A stretch of DNA of 64,000 nucleotides from Limonium bicolor (taxonomy: Eukaryota; Streptophyta; Magnoliopsida; Caryophyllales; Plumbaginaceae), in assembly GCA_023374045.1 (NCBI GenBank), contig CM041780.1:33846337-33910336 (forward strand), written 5' to 3'. Positions within the stretch are counted from its first letter, which is position 1, and every line of letters starts with the position of its first letter. Positions 1 through 12,400 of this stretch are shown one piece after another. A program made the position numbers and the translations under genes. The notes under the pieces are model-generated. The model made no database searches. It was not told the origin of the DNA and saw nothing but the letters and a program-made list of their open reading frames with translations.

Positions 1-412
1 TTGTTTCTTTATTTTTAATGGCTATTAATCTTCCATTAATACTTAATTATAGTTATTTAATCAACTATAATTTTTACGGGTCCGTTTGACCACTTAAAGT
101 CACGTTTTCCGGTTTTCTCGAAAAACGTGCTTAAAACTCCGTTAGCGTTTTAACCCTTTATTTGGATCCGTTTCCTTCGGGAATCATTCCCGTATACTAA
201 TTAGGCCTAACTAAGCCTTAGGAATCCATCTCGGACCCTTACGAGATTATATATCTCTTATTTTCATTTAATGCGCATTTTAGCGTTTTTCACGTTTAAC
301 GCATTTTCTCTTTTCTTTTGGTTTTATTCTTTTTACCAATACTCTCTAGGCACAATTAGGCCCTTAATAATCTTATTAGAGTAATTAAATCACCATTTTA
401 GATCGGGGTATT
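1..412 (-). repeat. LTR fragment D (Ty3/gypsy, 5' part, minus strand)
   Basis: Read on the minus strand, this matches the first 400 bases of the LTRs of element C (41212 and 59879). Shared blocks include the run 'aagggcctaattgtgcc' and the following A-rich 'ataaaacca...gaaaacgc' stretch. The expected LTR start (TGAAATACCCC) appears in altered form at the right edge (complement of 'ggggtatt' near 405-412). Here it abuts the truncated left LTR of element A. No coding capacity is seen; the fragment continues off the window. Confidence 0.75.
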
Positions 413-415
413 AAA

Positions 416-3400
416 GTGTTACACGCCGTTAACCACCCACGTGGCTAACAAGGCTAATACACATACATTGTACCGGTCTGATGGGCTAAATTCCCGAGCG
501 ACTACACATTACTATCCCTTTCCATTAACAACAACAACAACATACACCTTTCAACTATACCAAGTATTTATAAACTGATGCCGACAACAATTTCGGTCTT
601 ACTACACCAACTACTGTATATATACACTTAAATGATTACCCACGTACAATGTCTACCCCGTCCTACTCTCGAACGGCTTCCAGCTCTCTGTACCTGAAAT
701 AGGAAAAGAAGAGAAAGGGTGGCCCCCCCAAGGGGCTCAGCACCTTTGCTGGTATGGTAATCCCGCAGCCCACATGCTACCGGGCCACGCACAACTAATT
801 GCGTCTTAGCATGCGATTGATTATATTTAAATCATGCTTGCAATTGTGAACACACAACACATAATCATTTCGCCTCAACGGGCTCAACAAACGGATAATA
901 TGTCCTTACTTGATAAGTCACTCATGGTATTCGTTATCCCTAGAGTGTTCCTCCTCTAATGGAGCTACTTCCTTAATAGACGACACTTACCCTTAAATCG
1001 GGTTATCCTTAAACGCCTCTTTTCACAAACTGGGATTCATATCCATGATCCACATACTCCACATTTTACAACATATAACATACACTACATAACAACACAT
1101 AACAACACTTTGCACGTTTCAACGTGCACAACATAACACCGTAATAGATATTACATCACAACAAAAATACATAACATAACGGGAATGGTTCTCTTAGGAA
1201 CCGACCCAAACATTGTTTATACACTGGTGAGCCTAGAGAATGTTGCCAGTCTCATGATAAGCTCGTTACATAACTCGTTACCGTCTCGTTAAATGAACGG
1301 ATAACTTAGCACAAGGTGTCTCAGATATAGTGATCCAAGCACACCGAACAAACATAAATATAGTATGCCCCTGTGGCCCGACGTGAGTCAGTAATAGCCT
1401 TGGTAAAGCTAAAGGGAAGGTTGGAAACCAAATTGGAAAACAACCATAACATACAGAGAGGATCGAACCTGCTATGACAATGACCCCCATACTCACAGCG
1501 CGTGCCGGAACAGACCGGACTCCTCACTTCCCCCATTAGCACTTGTCAGAAGTTCATCATTGAACTTAGTTAAACAATCACAACATTGGGTTAAGTATTG
1601 TTAGACACACACAAGGGAAGGGAGAGTCATACATTCACACACAAACATCACACACAAACATCACATAACTAACTCACGCATAGCCGTGGTTAGAACGCTC
1701 CTTAGGTCGGAAACGTTGTTACCGGATACCGTTCCCCACGTTTACCTAATAGTGGTTAACTAGCCCTTCAAGCGCATTCGAGGTTACCGGTATCGGCACG
1801 TAAACATACAACAACAATAACGACTGTAAACTCGTTTACCTACTTAATCGTCATTAAAACTCACCTCACATTTTAATACAACTCTTCACCCACTTAATCG
1901 TCATTAAAACTCACCTAACATGTCCTTAACAACTTTTTATAACATCATTACCTATCAATCCCCATCATTACATATCATCTCATAACCTTAAACCATGTTT
2001 TTGGTCCGACCGACCTTGCACAAGGTCGGTCCATTCCAGAACACTTTACCGTCAAAATTTCTACTCCGACTGACCTTGTAAGTTCGGTCGCATGTTCGGT
2101 CCCATTCCTGAGAGTTTCTTCCCTTTGAAAATTCAAGCCCGACCGAACTTGTCAAGTCCGGTCCCATGTTCAGTCGGTTCCAGAAACTTAATCCGTACAC
2201 AAAATACAAGCCCGACCGACCTTGCAAGTCCGGTCCCCAAGGTCGGTCCATTCCAGAAACTAATTCTCGCAGGGTAAACTGGGCCCGACCGACCTTGGAA
2301 GTTCGGTCGCAAGGTCGGTCTGCCCCAGACCTTTGTTTTCCTTTTCTCATGCAACTCCAAACTTCACCCCATATATCCTAGTACACCCTAACCTCATTTG
2401 GGCACTTCAAACACACCTTTAGCCATGTACCAAACTCCCTAAATCACACACCAAAATCATCTTATCATTCACAAATTCCTTACAAATTCTTAGCACTTAG
2501 CATTGGAATTTCCTCCTTAAGATTCCTAAGTGGTATTTCACCAATAATGACCACTATACCAAGGTGTTTCCTCTACACCTTAACATCATCTCTCAAACTT
2601 CTTTTCTTACTAACTAAACCTCCTTTTCACATCTTACCTAAACATCACTTATTCCTTGGATATCAACATTACCTAAACCTTAAAACTTCCTAGTTCACCA
2701 AAACTTACTTAAAACACTTAGAACTTCTTACACATTTTCCAAATTTTGCCATAGCTTCTCTTGTATACTCACATCCAAACACTTAGGTTTTTACCTTATT
2801 TCATTCAAGAACACCTAAAATCCATCAAACACATTTTTTTATATACACAAACTTCACACATTTAGCACTACATCACAATATAGTGCATAACTTAAATTGC
2901 TCGGCACTTAGGCCCTTAAATGACATGGCTCTTAGGCCCTTAAATTGCATAAACCTTAAACACTGAATTTCCCACATAAATAATGCCTTTGACCTGCAAA
3001 TACACCCAACAATACATATGCCCTTAATAAACTCCTTGAGAGCATTTCACTAGGTCATTCACCTTTGGCTCCTTAGATCATTTTAACAAGCAATATAAGC
3101 TCATTTCTCCTAAGGCATTATACCACATTAGGTTAGTATGTTTACCTCTTTTCCACACAAACTTCTTTCTTGTTTCCTTATAAAACCGAAGGTATTTGAT
3201 TCCTTGTCAACTACTACACAATATACAGGCAAAGAAATGAGTATACAAGCTCCAAGCTTAAACTCATTGTAAACCCTAGGTTTACATTGTTTCAAAAACA
3301 TTAATGTAGTTGTTTTACCTTGATCTTTGAAGAGAGTTTGAATATCTATGAAGAGAGGACTCCACCTAGTCCATGAAAGGTTGGAATGAAGCTAGACAAA

Positions 3401-4584
3401 GTCACACCCAAGAGCACCATTAATGTGCAATTTCGGTCAAGGCAAAAACATGAAGGAAACTTGATTTTTCTTTGAGATTCCTTACCTAGAAGCAAAGAAG
3501 ATCAATAATATGTGAAAAGGTGAGCTCAAGCTCCTTCAATGGTGAATCTCCATGGCACCAAAATTGAGCTCTTGAAGATTTGAAAAGATAGAAGTGTAGA
3601 GCTTGGTCTAACTAAGACAAATATAGTCTTAGAATTTGATTTGGAGCATGGAGTTGGATTTGGCAAAAGAAATGAAGATGGAGAAGAGATGGAGCTGTAG
3701 CAAATCGTAAATGGAGGGGAGGAAGAAGATGAAGAAACCGTGTGAATACAAGAAGGAAAGAGAGAATGAAGATAAATTTGCTTTTGTTAAGATATTTATG
3801 TAAAAAGCAAAATAGTACTTTACTTTAAGCTTTACTTTACTTGTTTGATTTCTTTTACAAGTTGGTGACTCACACCTTGAAAAACCGGCCCCCATTTAAT
3901 TAGAAGGGTACTTTAGTCCTTATTTGTCAATTTAATTACTTATGATAACATATGTTACAAACTAGCTTATAAAAATCACTATTCACAAAAACAAGGCACA
4001 TAGAAGTGAAATTTTTGATTTCCCATTGATATAGACTTCCAAATGTGATACTATATAGTACACATGTTAATTAAAGAGTAATGATGGACATTTAGCCATT
4101 CAAAACTCATTTACAAGACAATTTTTCAAAAACGTGCTTTAAGACTCCTTAAAGCACATTTTGTGTTTTAACTTGTTTTCAAGCTTGGTTTTCTTTAGAA
4201 ATTGATTTAATATGTTCATTAACATATAAATAAGGTATAGGTATGACCATTAGGTCTTATACAAATTTATCCCAAGCTTAGAGCACTTTTAGCCCATATT
4301 GACGTTAAGGTATTTATTTATGTTTTGTTTAGTTCCAATGTCTACCAAGGTTCCCTAAGGACTTAATTTGCCCTATTAAATCATAATTGAATATTATTAA
4401 GTCTTGGTAGGCTCTTTGGGTCCTAACCAAGTTCACTCATAGCTTAGAGCATGTTTTTGCTCAAGCTGTATCTTAGTTCTATTTATTGTTTTTTTATGTT
4501 CATTGTTGTGATGTTAAGGCACTTTTTAGCCTTTACATACCATAGTTTGATATTTAACCACATACCAAGGTTTGGGGTATTTCA
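416..4584 (-). repeat. 3' LTR of element A (left copy, truncated)
   Basis: Nearly identical to 9457-13969 apart from small indels, but shorter for two reasons. The terminal ~82 bases, which include the GGGGTGTTACA end, are missing at the left. About 260 bases present in the right copy (roughly 10963-11232) are absent near 1835-1866 and replaced by a short copy of a nearby sequence. The LTR holds a GC-rich palindromic array (2006-2330), a 22-nt hairpin (428-449) and minus-strand donor-like sites at 3484, 3317 and 3144. The open reading frames here are short and not protein-like. Confidence 0.85.
2006..2330. repeat. GC-rich palindromic array in LTR A (left)
   Basis: Repeated units built from CCGACCGACCTTG / CAAGGTCGGTC alternate with 'ccattccagaa' spacers. 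The arms are mutually complementary (GACCGACCTT and AAGGTCGGTC), so each unit can fold into a strong stem. It is much richer in GC than the surrounding LTR. The same array is at 11376-11705 in the other LTR. Families B, C and G have different arrays in the same LTR slot. Confidence 0.8.
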
Positions 4585-4602
4585 ATCTACCCCCCTTAAA
4601 AG
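4585..4602 (-). other. Polypurine tract of element A
   Basis: On the minus strand this reads CTTTTAAGGGGGGTAGAT, directly followed by the LTR start TGAAATACC. It is the plus-strand DNA primer site of the element and is nearly identical to those of B (36690) and C (59862). Confidence 0.8.
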
Positions 4603-5875
4603 AACTTCGTCCTCGAAGTTCACATTTCCCACACATCATTAGATTAGAATACGGGGATTACTTATAGCCATAAAACTTCCATAACCAAACACACTTTACA
4701 TCACAACCTCGGACTTAATGGTCCGGGCAACACATTCACGTCCACACATAACATAACATATTCACATGATAACCTCGGACTCAATGGTCCGGGTATCTTA
4801 ACACACTTACACATACATAACAACCCCTTTGACTCACTGGTCTTGGGTAACATAACAACATTTAGACACATAGGTCTATGTAACACAACACATTTAGACT
4901 CATAGGTCTTGATAGCATACACTTTAGGAGATCAAAGTCAAAATAACATTTATCACACATACCACACAACATGTCATAGCATGTATAGCAAACAAAAATA
5001 TCTTTGATATACACTATGATCCCGCAGAACCCGGTCGCGATGGACACCTTCCGTCCCCGTGCCTTTGGGAGATTAAAACAATCACTTAAATTGAAATTTT
5101 TCCTTGTGAGGTTAAGTAAGAAAACTTTAATTATGTAAAGTATCTATCAACGTTTTATAAATACCAATTGAAAATCCTTTTGAAACACACACAACTCCAA
5201 GTCCAACTTAAGCTCTTTGCTTCTTTTCTTAGCGTGGTTATTTGTGACCACTTATAGGGAGTTTCAAGAGTCATCCAACCCTGACGTGATCAGCATCAAT
5301 GTTGAACTATCCCTCCACTCCAATTTGTGTTCGGCTTCCCTTGATCGCATGCAAATCAAGTTCCACTTCCCACTTCATTTTCAAGCATCAAATAAATCAC
5401 TCATTTCTAATTTTCTATCTTTTAAATCATCCTAGTCATGATCATAACATCTCCAAGGGATAGAACTTCGTCTATCAGTTATTTCCATTCACTTTAATGT
5501 TGTTACCTAGGGAATCATATTCTCACTAGGTTCTATGTTGGTTTCATAACCTTTCATGAATCACTATATAGTATATATAATACACATATATTTTATCAAA
5601 ATACAACACACAGTTTCACATTTATACACTGTCAGGGTTTTGTTCCCCGGGAGTTTCTCTACTCCCCACACTTGTACTATCACACACCACTATTATAAAT
5701 CAACACACTTATCACAATGGTATTCGCATCTTCTGTGCGCAATTACCACAATTAAACCATGAATGAATGTGTATGTTTACCTAACACACACACCAATCAT
5801 CAAAACAAATTATTTTGTGCTATGCACAACATAAATCACGTACACTTGTACGGTAATACACACTAAGTGGTTTGC

Positions 5876-5908
5876 GCTCTACCCCCCTTAAAGGGATTAC
5901 GCCCACGT
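5876..5908 (-). other. Second (internal) polypurine tract with hairpin, element A
   Basis: On the minus strand, GATTACG and CGTAATC arms with a 4-base loop are followed by CCCTTTAAGGGGGGTAGAGC. It resembles the LTR-proximal PPT but lies about 1.3 kb upstream. Equivalents lie at 58498-58534 (C) and 36448-36480 (B). Confidence 0.6.
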
Positions 5909-8900
5909 AATCAATCACTAAACATTGGCTTATAATGTTCTGCCGTCGTGAAGTGTTTTAACTTCCACGCGGTCTATTACACAATGGATTCCGATTAGAG
6001 GATCTTAACCATATTGGCGGTTTAGTTCCTAAACCAAGAATTCTCATTGGAGTTTGTTTAAACTCTTAGTTGGTTTCGATTCTGGCCTGTTAGGCTTCTA
6101 GGCGTTAATAATTAGCCATTCACTCATGTTCACCATGTACATTCAACACTTGAATCACTGGCTCACTAGTTTCTGCTGCGAAACTCTAATAACTGTAGAG
6201 CTTAATTGCCCCATTTGTTATTCTTACTGTATTGTACATCCCCAATTGTCACCTTCCTCTTGGTAACAATGGTTTCTCAACCGACACGTGGTATCTCTTA
6301 CCGTTAGCGAATTCGGTGAGTTATAAACTTTCAATCCACTTCCATAACAATTTATTGCGTATACAGCTATGTATTTCACAATGATTGACTTGTTCCCTTC
6401 CGACTGACTGTCGGTTGAGATTGAGCTACTACCTAGTGTGTAGTGCTCTCTCAGCTATTTACAACATTTGGGGTATATTCCATACCGATATTTGGCAGTT
6501 AGTGCTACTGTAGTCACTTACTGTTAATCATGTCTCCACATTTGGTTTTGTACAAGTACTCTTTCATGGTATGTCTTTGCATTTCCTATGCATCGGCCAT
6601 TATAACATTATTGCTCCACAATTAACATGTTTCCAATTCCTAGCTATCCCACTCGATCATTACTACGCAAGTGCAATACCAAAACACTCCGTCACGTCAT
6701 ACAGTGCAGAGGCGTAAACTCTTGACAGTAAATCCCTTATGCGACTCGCCATGGAATTCCCACTGAGTTCCTCATCACATAGTACCTACCACTGGCTTAT
6801 TGCCCAGTCTGTTTACATCGCTTACCTTGCACCTCTACTAAGTTTAACTCATAACTGGTCTTATCTGCTACATTATCGTTTACCATACTTATACAACGGT
6901 CGCTTGCTGCACACCGTGCTCTTACTCCTTGTATAACATCAGCTTATATGGTATTTACTGTCATATTAACTTCCACACATATACTTACATCACTCACTCG
7001 TATTATGGTTCGCCATCCATTTGGACGACTACTGAATGCTCCTGGAGCGTTGCTCACTCGAGTCTCAAACCGATTATTTAGCTCGGTGCTTCACTTTATA
7101 CACACATACTACTAAGCTAACTGCTCTCTTTCAATAATAACATCGTCCATCCTTAGCATATTTCTGAACTTGATTCACATAACTACCGCTCCTGCGGTCT
7201 CACAATATCGAGAGGTATCCCCACTCTTAATGCAGTGGTTCGTTTACCACTCTATTCACTTATACAACATAAACTTCTACAATCAATCGAATTTATATAA
7301 CATATCTTGCTTATGGCTTATAAGCCTTATTTGCCTTGAGCTGGGCTCATTGTAGGCTGTCCACACACATGTACTTCTCTGTACAACATTATATGGTTTG
7401 GATTATATTGAGCTCCATGACAAGGTCGTTGCATTCCGTTTCCTTTCATGGGATGCCCCTTAGGATTGTCAGTCCGTCTCCTGACAACTTATGTCCAAAC
7501 TGGGTGTTAGTTTCAACCCTCGTGTTTCTGTCATGCATTTCGTGCAACCATTGTTGATGCGAACACCCTTTAAGGATTGCTCCTGGGTGTTGCTAAGTCA
7601 TACCATTACATCTGGTTCGCACTTATTGGTATATTCAGTTAGCCACGCAGTTTGCGTTCTTAACTGGTTTATTATCTCCTTCTGTGAAGATCAGCATTTC
7701 CTGGTAGTGTAGGTACTCATTCTGGGAGTTTCATCCCGTTCATTGCACATTAATGTGTCCACATTAGGCATCTGCTTGCCATGTACAGGCTGGGTCACCG
7801 TTCCAGCTATCATGTTTATCCCTGAGGATCCTTAAGATATACAATGTCTTTACATTTTAGTTAGTGCACTACGCACCTCCTGACTCTTAAGCATTTCCTT
7901 GAAATGAATTCACTAATCCCTTCAGTCTCGTTAACTTGACTTGCTCCTTTACTTCAACCATTCATGGTAATCCTTAGCTGTTGTTCGACTTATACTGCTG
8001 ACCGTAGAACGAGTCGACTACTTCCCGTATTCCGGACTCTACTCGTATACATATGTGGGGTACCATACTGATACATTACTACTTACCCAACTAACCCATA
8101 AGTAGGTCTGTCAGGCCCACAAGCTCCCATCGGAGTGCGGTCGTCCCACAATTCAGTTGGTACACTCGTAGTGTCGTCACACTCACACGCCTAGGTGAAG
8201 TATTCTGTTGTCAACTCCCTTATATTGTCCCGTGACAATATTCATTCCATGCATTCCCGAACTTATCGAGTGAAAGTTTATCCACTGTTGTATCCTTGTC
8301 AACTGTCCTTGGTTTTTACTGGTTTGGTCTAAAAGAAGGTTGGAAAGATGTTGGTTTGAAAGAAAATCTGGTTTGAAAAGAAAGGGTTTGAGTAAATCTG
8401 ATTTTGAAAGAAAATTTTCATGGCTTCACAACATCTTCTTACCTTAACCAAGTCTAGCTTCTTGCTGACTGGTGTACTTACAATTACAGGGGTTAGGCTA
8501 ACAGGCCTTTCCACTGTTTAACGATCACACTTAACTTCCTAGTACTTTACTAAGTACTTGTAGTGGTTATAAATTTCCCGAACAGCCCTGTTATAGCAGC
8601 ACTTGCTATGGCAAGTGCGCCATGCTAACTGGCTATCGGTTTAAGCACACATAGTGGTTGCGGTATTGTTTTTACCCGCACTGTCATCATGGCCTTGTTG
8701 GCCCTCACTGATCTTACTGTCTTGATAATAACTCCTGTAGGTGACTTCTCACTGTCTTCACATGATAATCATTAACTAGGGTGTTTCCCATTCTGGGAGA
8801 CCCCCCTTTTTTTTTTTTTTTGCTTTCTCTCTTCGTAGCCCGTTCCACCCATTTGTTGTGGTTACTGAGACTGGTCTCTTGTTTGGGTACTACATTGTAG

Positions 8901-9424
8901 TTCCTTAGGGTTGGTTATACCGTTGGTGTATTATTTAACAATTGTGGTTCCGTAGACACTTGTCTCGGGGTTCATTATTCCACTTCTTGCCTGTTGCACG
9001 GTTGGTGCATTACAAGCTGGTTGTTCTCGACTGCTCAGCATGTCGACCCAAGTTGCCGGAAATTCTATTCTCTTATACACAAAATTCTTCATTCTTCGCT
9101 ATTAAATGTGGTTAACATGTTTCAGATGGAAACCGTCTCCGGGATTCCCACTTCTCGGGATCTACCGTATGACAGGTTCTCCGTTCTCATAGAGGTATTC
9201 AATAACAGCTAGATCGGGTATTCCCGAGTATGAGAGGACTTTCATCTCTCTGGTGTTGTTTCCCAAGTTATAAAACAGGGACTGTGGAGGGCGGGAAGGA
9301 TATAGTAGGTTTCCAGTATTCACTGGTAGTTCCTTACTAGCGTATCTCTCACGCTATCACTCAACCCTTAACCCAAAGCACTAAAATCCTAACTCGGTAC
9401 TTTCTAAGCTCGGTAATTCAGTCA

Positions 9425-9451
9425 TCAGAGCGATACTTCGCTCTGATACCA
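9425..9451 (-). other. tRNA-Met primer-binding site in a perfect stem, element A
   Basis: The complement of 9440-9451 is TGGTATCAGAGC, the standard PBS for initiator tRNA-Met in chromoviruses, 5 bases inside the LTR. TCAGAGCG and CGCTCTGA (9425-9432 and 9439-9446) pair perfectly around a 6-base loop, placing half of the PBS in a hairpin. Confidence 0.85.
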
Positions 9452-9456
9452 CTTTT

Positions 9457-12400
9457 TGTAACACCCCATCCAACAACAATTACATAACAACAATCTGCAG
9501 CGGAATACACACCTCATCAAATAACTCAACTCGTAGGTGTTACACGCGTTAACCACCCACGTGGCTAACAAGGCTAATACACATACATTGTACCGGTCTG
9601 ATGGGCTAAATTCCCGAGCGACTACACTTACTATCCCTTTCCATTAACAACAACAACAACATACACCTTTCAACTATACCGAGTATTTATAAACTGATGC
9701 CGACAACAATTTCGGTCTTACTACACCTACTGTATATATACACTTAATGATTACCCACGTACAATGTCTACCCCGTCCTACTCTCGAACGGCTTCCAGCT
9801 CTCTGTACCTGAAATAGGAAAAGAAGAGAAAGGGTGGCCCCCCAAGGGGCTCAGCACCTTTGCTGGTATGGTAATCCCGCAGCCCACATGCTACCGGGCC
9901 ACGCACAACTAATTGTCGTCTTAGCATGCGATTGATTATATTTAAATCATGCATGCAATTGTGAACACACAACACATAATCATTTCGCCTCAACGGGCTC
10001 AAAAAACGGATAATATGTCCTTACATGATAAGTCACTCATGGTATTCGTTATCCCTAGAGTGTTCCTCCTCTAATGGAGCTACTTCCTTAATAGACGACA
10101 CTTACCCTTAAATCGGGTTATCCTTAAACGCCTCTTTTCACAAACTGGGATTCATATCCATGATCCACATACTCCACATTTTACAACATATAACATACAC
10201 TACATAACAACACATAACAACACTTTGCACGTTTCAACGTGCATAACATAACACCGTAATAGATATTACATCACAACAAAAATACATAACATAACGGGAA
10301 TGGTTCTCTTAGGAACCGACCCAACATTGTTTATACACTGGTGAGCCTAGAGAATGTTGCCAGTCTCATGATAAGCTCGTTACATAACTCGTTACCATCT
10401 CGTTAAATGAACGGATAACTTAGCACAAGGTGTCTCAGATATAGTGATCCAAGCACACCGAACAAACATAACATAGTATGCCCCTGTGGCCCGACGTGAG
10501 TCAGTAATAGCCTTGGTTAAGCTAAAGGGAAGGTTGGAAACCAAATTGGAAAACAAACCATAACATACAGAGAGAATCGAACCTGCTATGACAACGACCC
10601 CCAAACTCACACGCGTGGCCGGAACAGACCGGACTCCTCACTTCCCCCGTTAGCACTTGTCAGAAGTTCATCATTGAACTTAGTTAAACAATCACAACAT
10701 TGGGTTAAGTCTTGTTAGACACACACAAGGGAAGGGAGAGTCATACATTCACACAAACATCACACACAAACATCACACACAAACATCACATAACTAACTC
10801 ACGCATAGCCGTGGTTAGAACGTTCCTTAGGTCGGAAACGTTGTTACCGGATACCGTTCTCCTACATTTACCTAATAGTGGTTAACTAGCCCTTCAAGCG
10901 CATTCGAGGTTACCGGTATCAGCACGTAAACATACAACAACAATAACGACTGTAAACTCGTTTCACGATTTATCTTATAACGTGGCAAACATATAGAAAA
11001 CACATTGGCATACAAGCCGGTGTAATCCGGTAGGACACAGGTTGCAAGAAAACCATACCTGTCACCGGGGTCCACTTTATCATGTCCACTTATGTTCCTC
11101 GAGCAATTCTCGAACAACTGATAACATTACACGTATTTTTATTAACATCGGGGTAACATGATTGTTTAAAATCTAATGCTTATAACTTTCCCATTAACTT
11201 AGTTAAATAACTTGACATTTTTAACTTGTTTTACTCTCACATTTTAATACAACTCTTCACCCACTTAATCGTCATTAAAACTCACCTAACATGTCCTTAA
11301 CAACTTTATAACATCATTACCTATCAATCCCCATCATTACATATCATCTCATAACCTTAAACCATGTTTTTGGTCCGACCGAACTTACCGACCGACCTTG
11401 CACAAGGTCGGTCCATTCCAGAACACTTTACCGTCAAAATTTCTACTCCGACCGACCTTGTAAGTTCGGTCGCATTCCCGAGAGTTTCTTCCCTTTGAAA
11501 ATTCAAGCCCGACCGAACTTGTCAAGTCCGGTCCCATGTTCGGTCGGTTCCAGAAACTTAATCCGTACACAAAATACAAGCCCGACCGACCTTGCAAGTC
11601 CGGTCCCCAAGGTCGGTCCATTCCAGAAACTAATTCTCGCAGGGTAAACTGGGCCCGACCGACCTTGGCAAGTTCGGTCGCAAGGTCGGTCTGCCCCAGA
11701 CCTTTGTTTTCCTTTTCTCATGCAACTCCAAACTTCACCCCATATATCCTAGTACACCCTAACCTCATTTGGGCACTTCAAACACACCTTTAGCCATGTA
11801 CCAAACTCCCTAAATCACACACCAAAATCATCTTATCATTCACAAATTCCTTACAAAATTCTTAGCACTTGGAATGTTTCCTCCTTAAGATTCCTAAGTG
11901 GTATTTCACCAATAATGACCACTATACCAAGGTGTTTCCTCTACACCTTAACATCATCTCTCAAACTTCTTCTTACTACTAACTAACCTCCTTTTCACAT
12001 CTTACCTAAACATCACTTATTCCTTGGATATCAACATTACCTAAACCTTAAACAACTTCCTAGTTCGCCAAAACTTACTTAAAACACTTAGAACTTCTTA
12101 CACATTTTCCAAATTTTGCCATAGCTTCTCTTGTATATACTCACATCCAAACACTTAGGTTTTTACCTTATTTCATTCAAGAACACAAACTCCTAAAATC
12201 CATCAAACACATTTTTTTATACACAAACTTAACACATTTAGCACTACATCACAATATAGTGCATAACTTAAATTGCTCGGCACTTAGGCCCTTAAATGAC
12301 ATGGCTCTTAGGCCCTTAAATTGCATAAACCTTAAACACTGAATTTCCCACATAAATAATGCCTTTGACCTGCAAATACACCCTACAATACATATGCCCT

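Larger units (their letters stand above)
4585..9456 (-). mobile_element. Non-coding interior of LARD A
   Basis: There is 4.9 kb between PPT and PBS with no reverse transcriptase, integrase, protease or gag motif in six frames; the longest frames are about 60-75 residues and look random. Landmarks on the minus strand also occur in element C. They are the block around 'ccgaacacaaattgg' (5319-5333; C at 59287), a hairpin GATTACG/CGTAATC followed by a second polypurine tract (5876-5908; C at 58498-58534), and T/A-rich 'ctttcaaacc' runs (8330-8420; C at 55300). Near 4700-4920 there are imperfect repeats of 'cctcggactcaatggtccggg'. Retention of a long shared interior without coding suggests cis roles (packaging, dimerisation, length), but that is inference. 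Confidence 0.75.

Noticed and set aside
1988..2381. Open frames of up to 120 codons on both strands
   Set aside because: They are translations of the GC-rich palindromic array in LTR A; the same happens at 11385-11793. Repetitive, present on both strands, no domain.
5160..9456. Hidden gag-pol in element A
   Set aside because: Looked for RT (DYR, QSGYHQ, IDD), integrase and protease motifs on the minus strand and found none; the homologous interior of C also lacks them.
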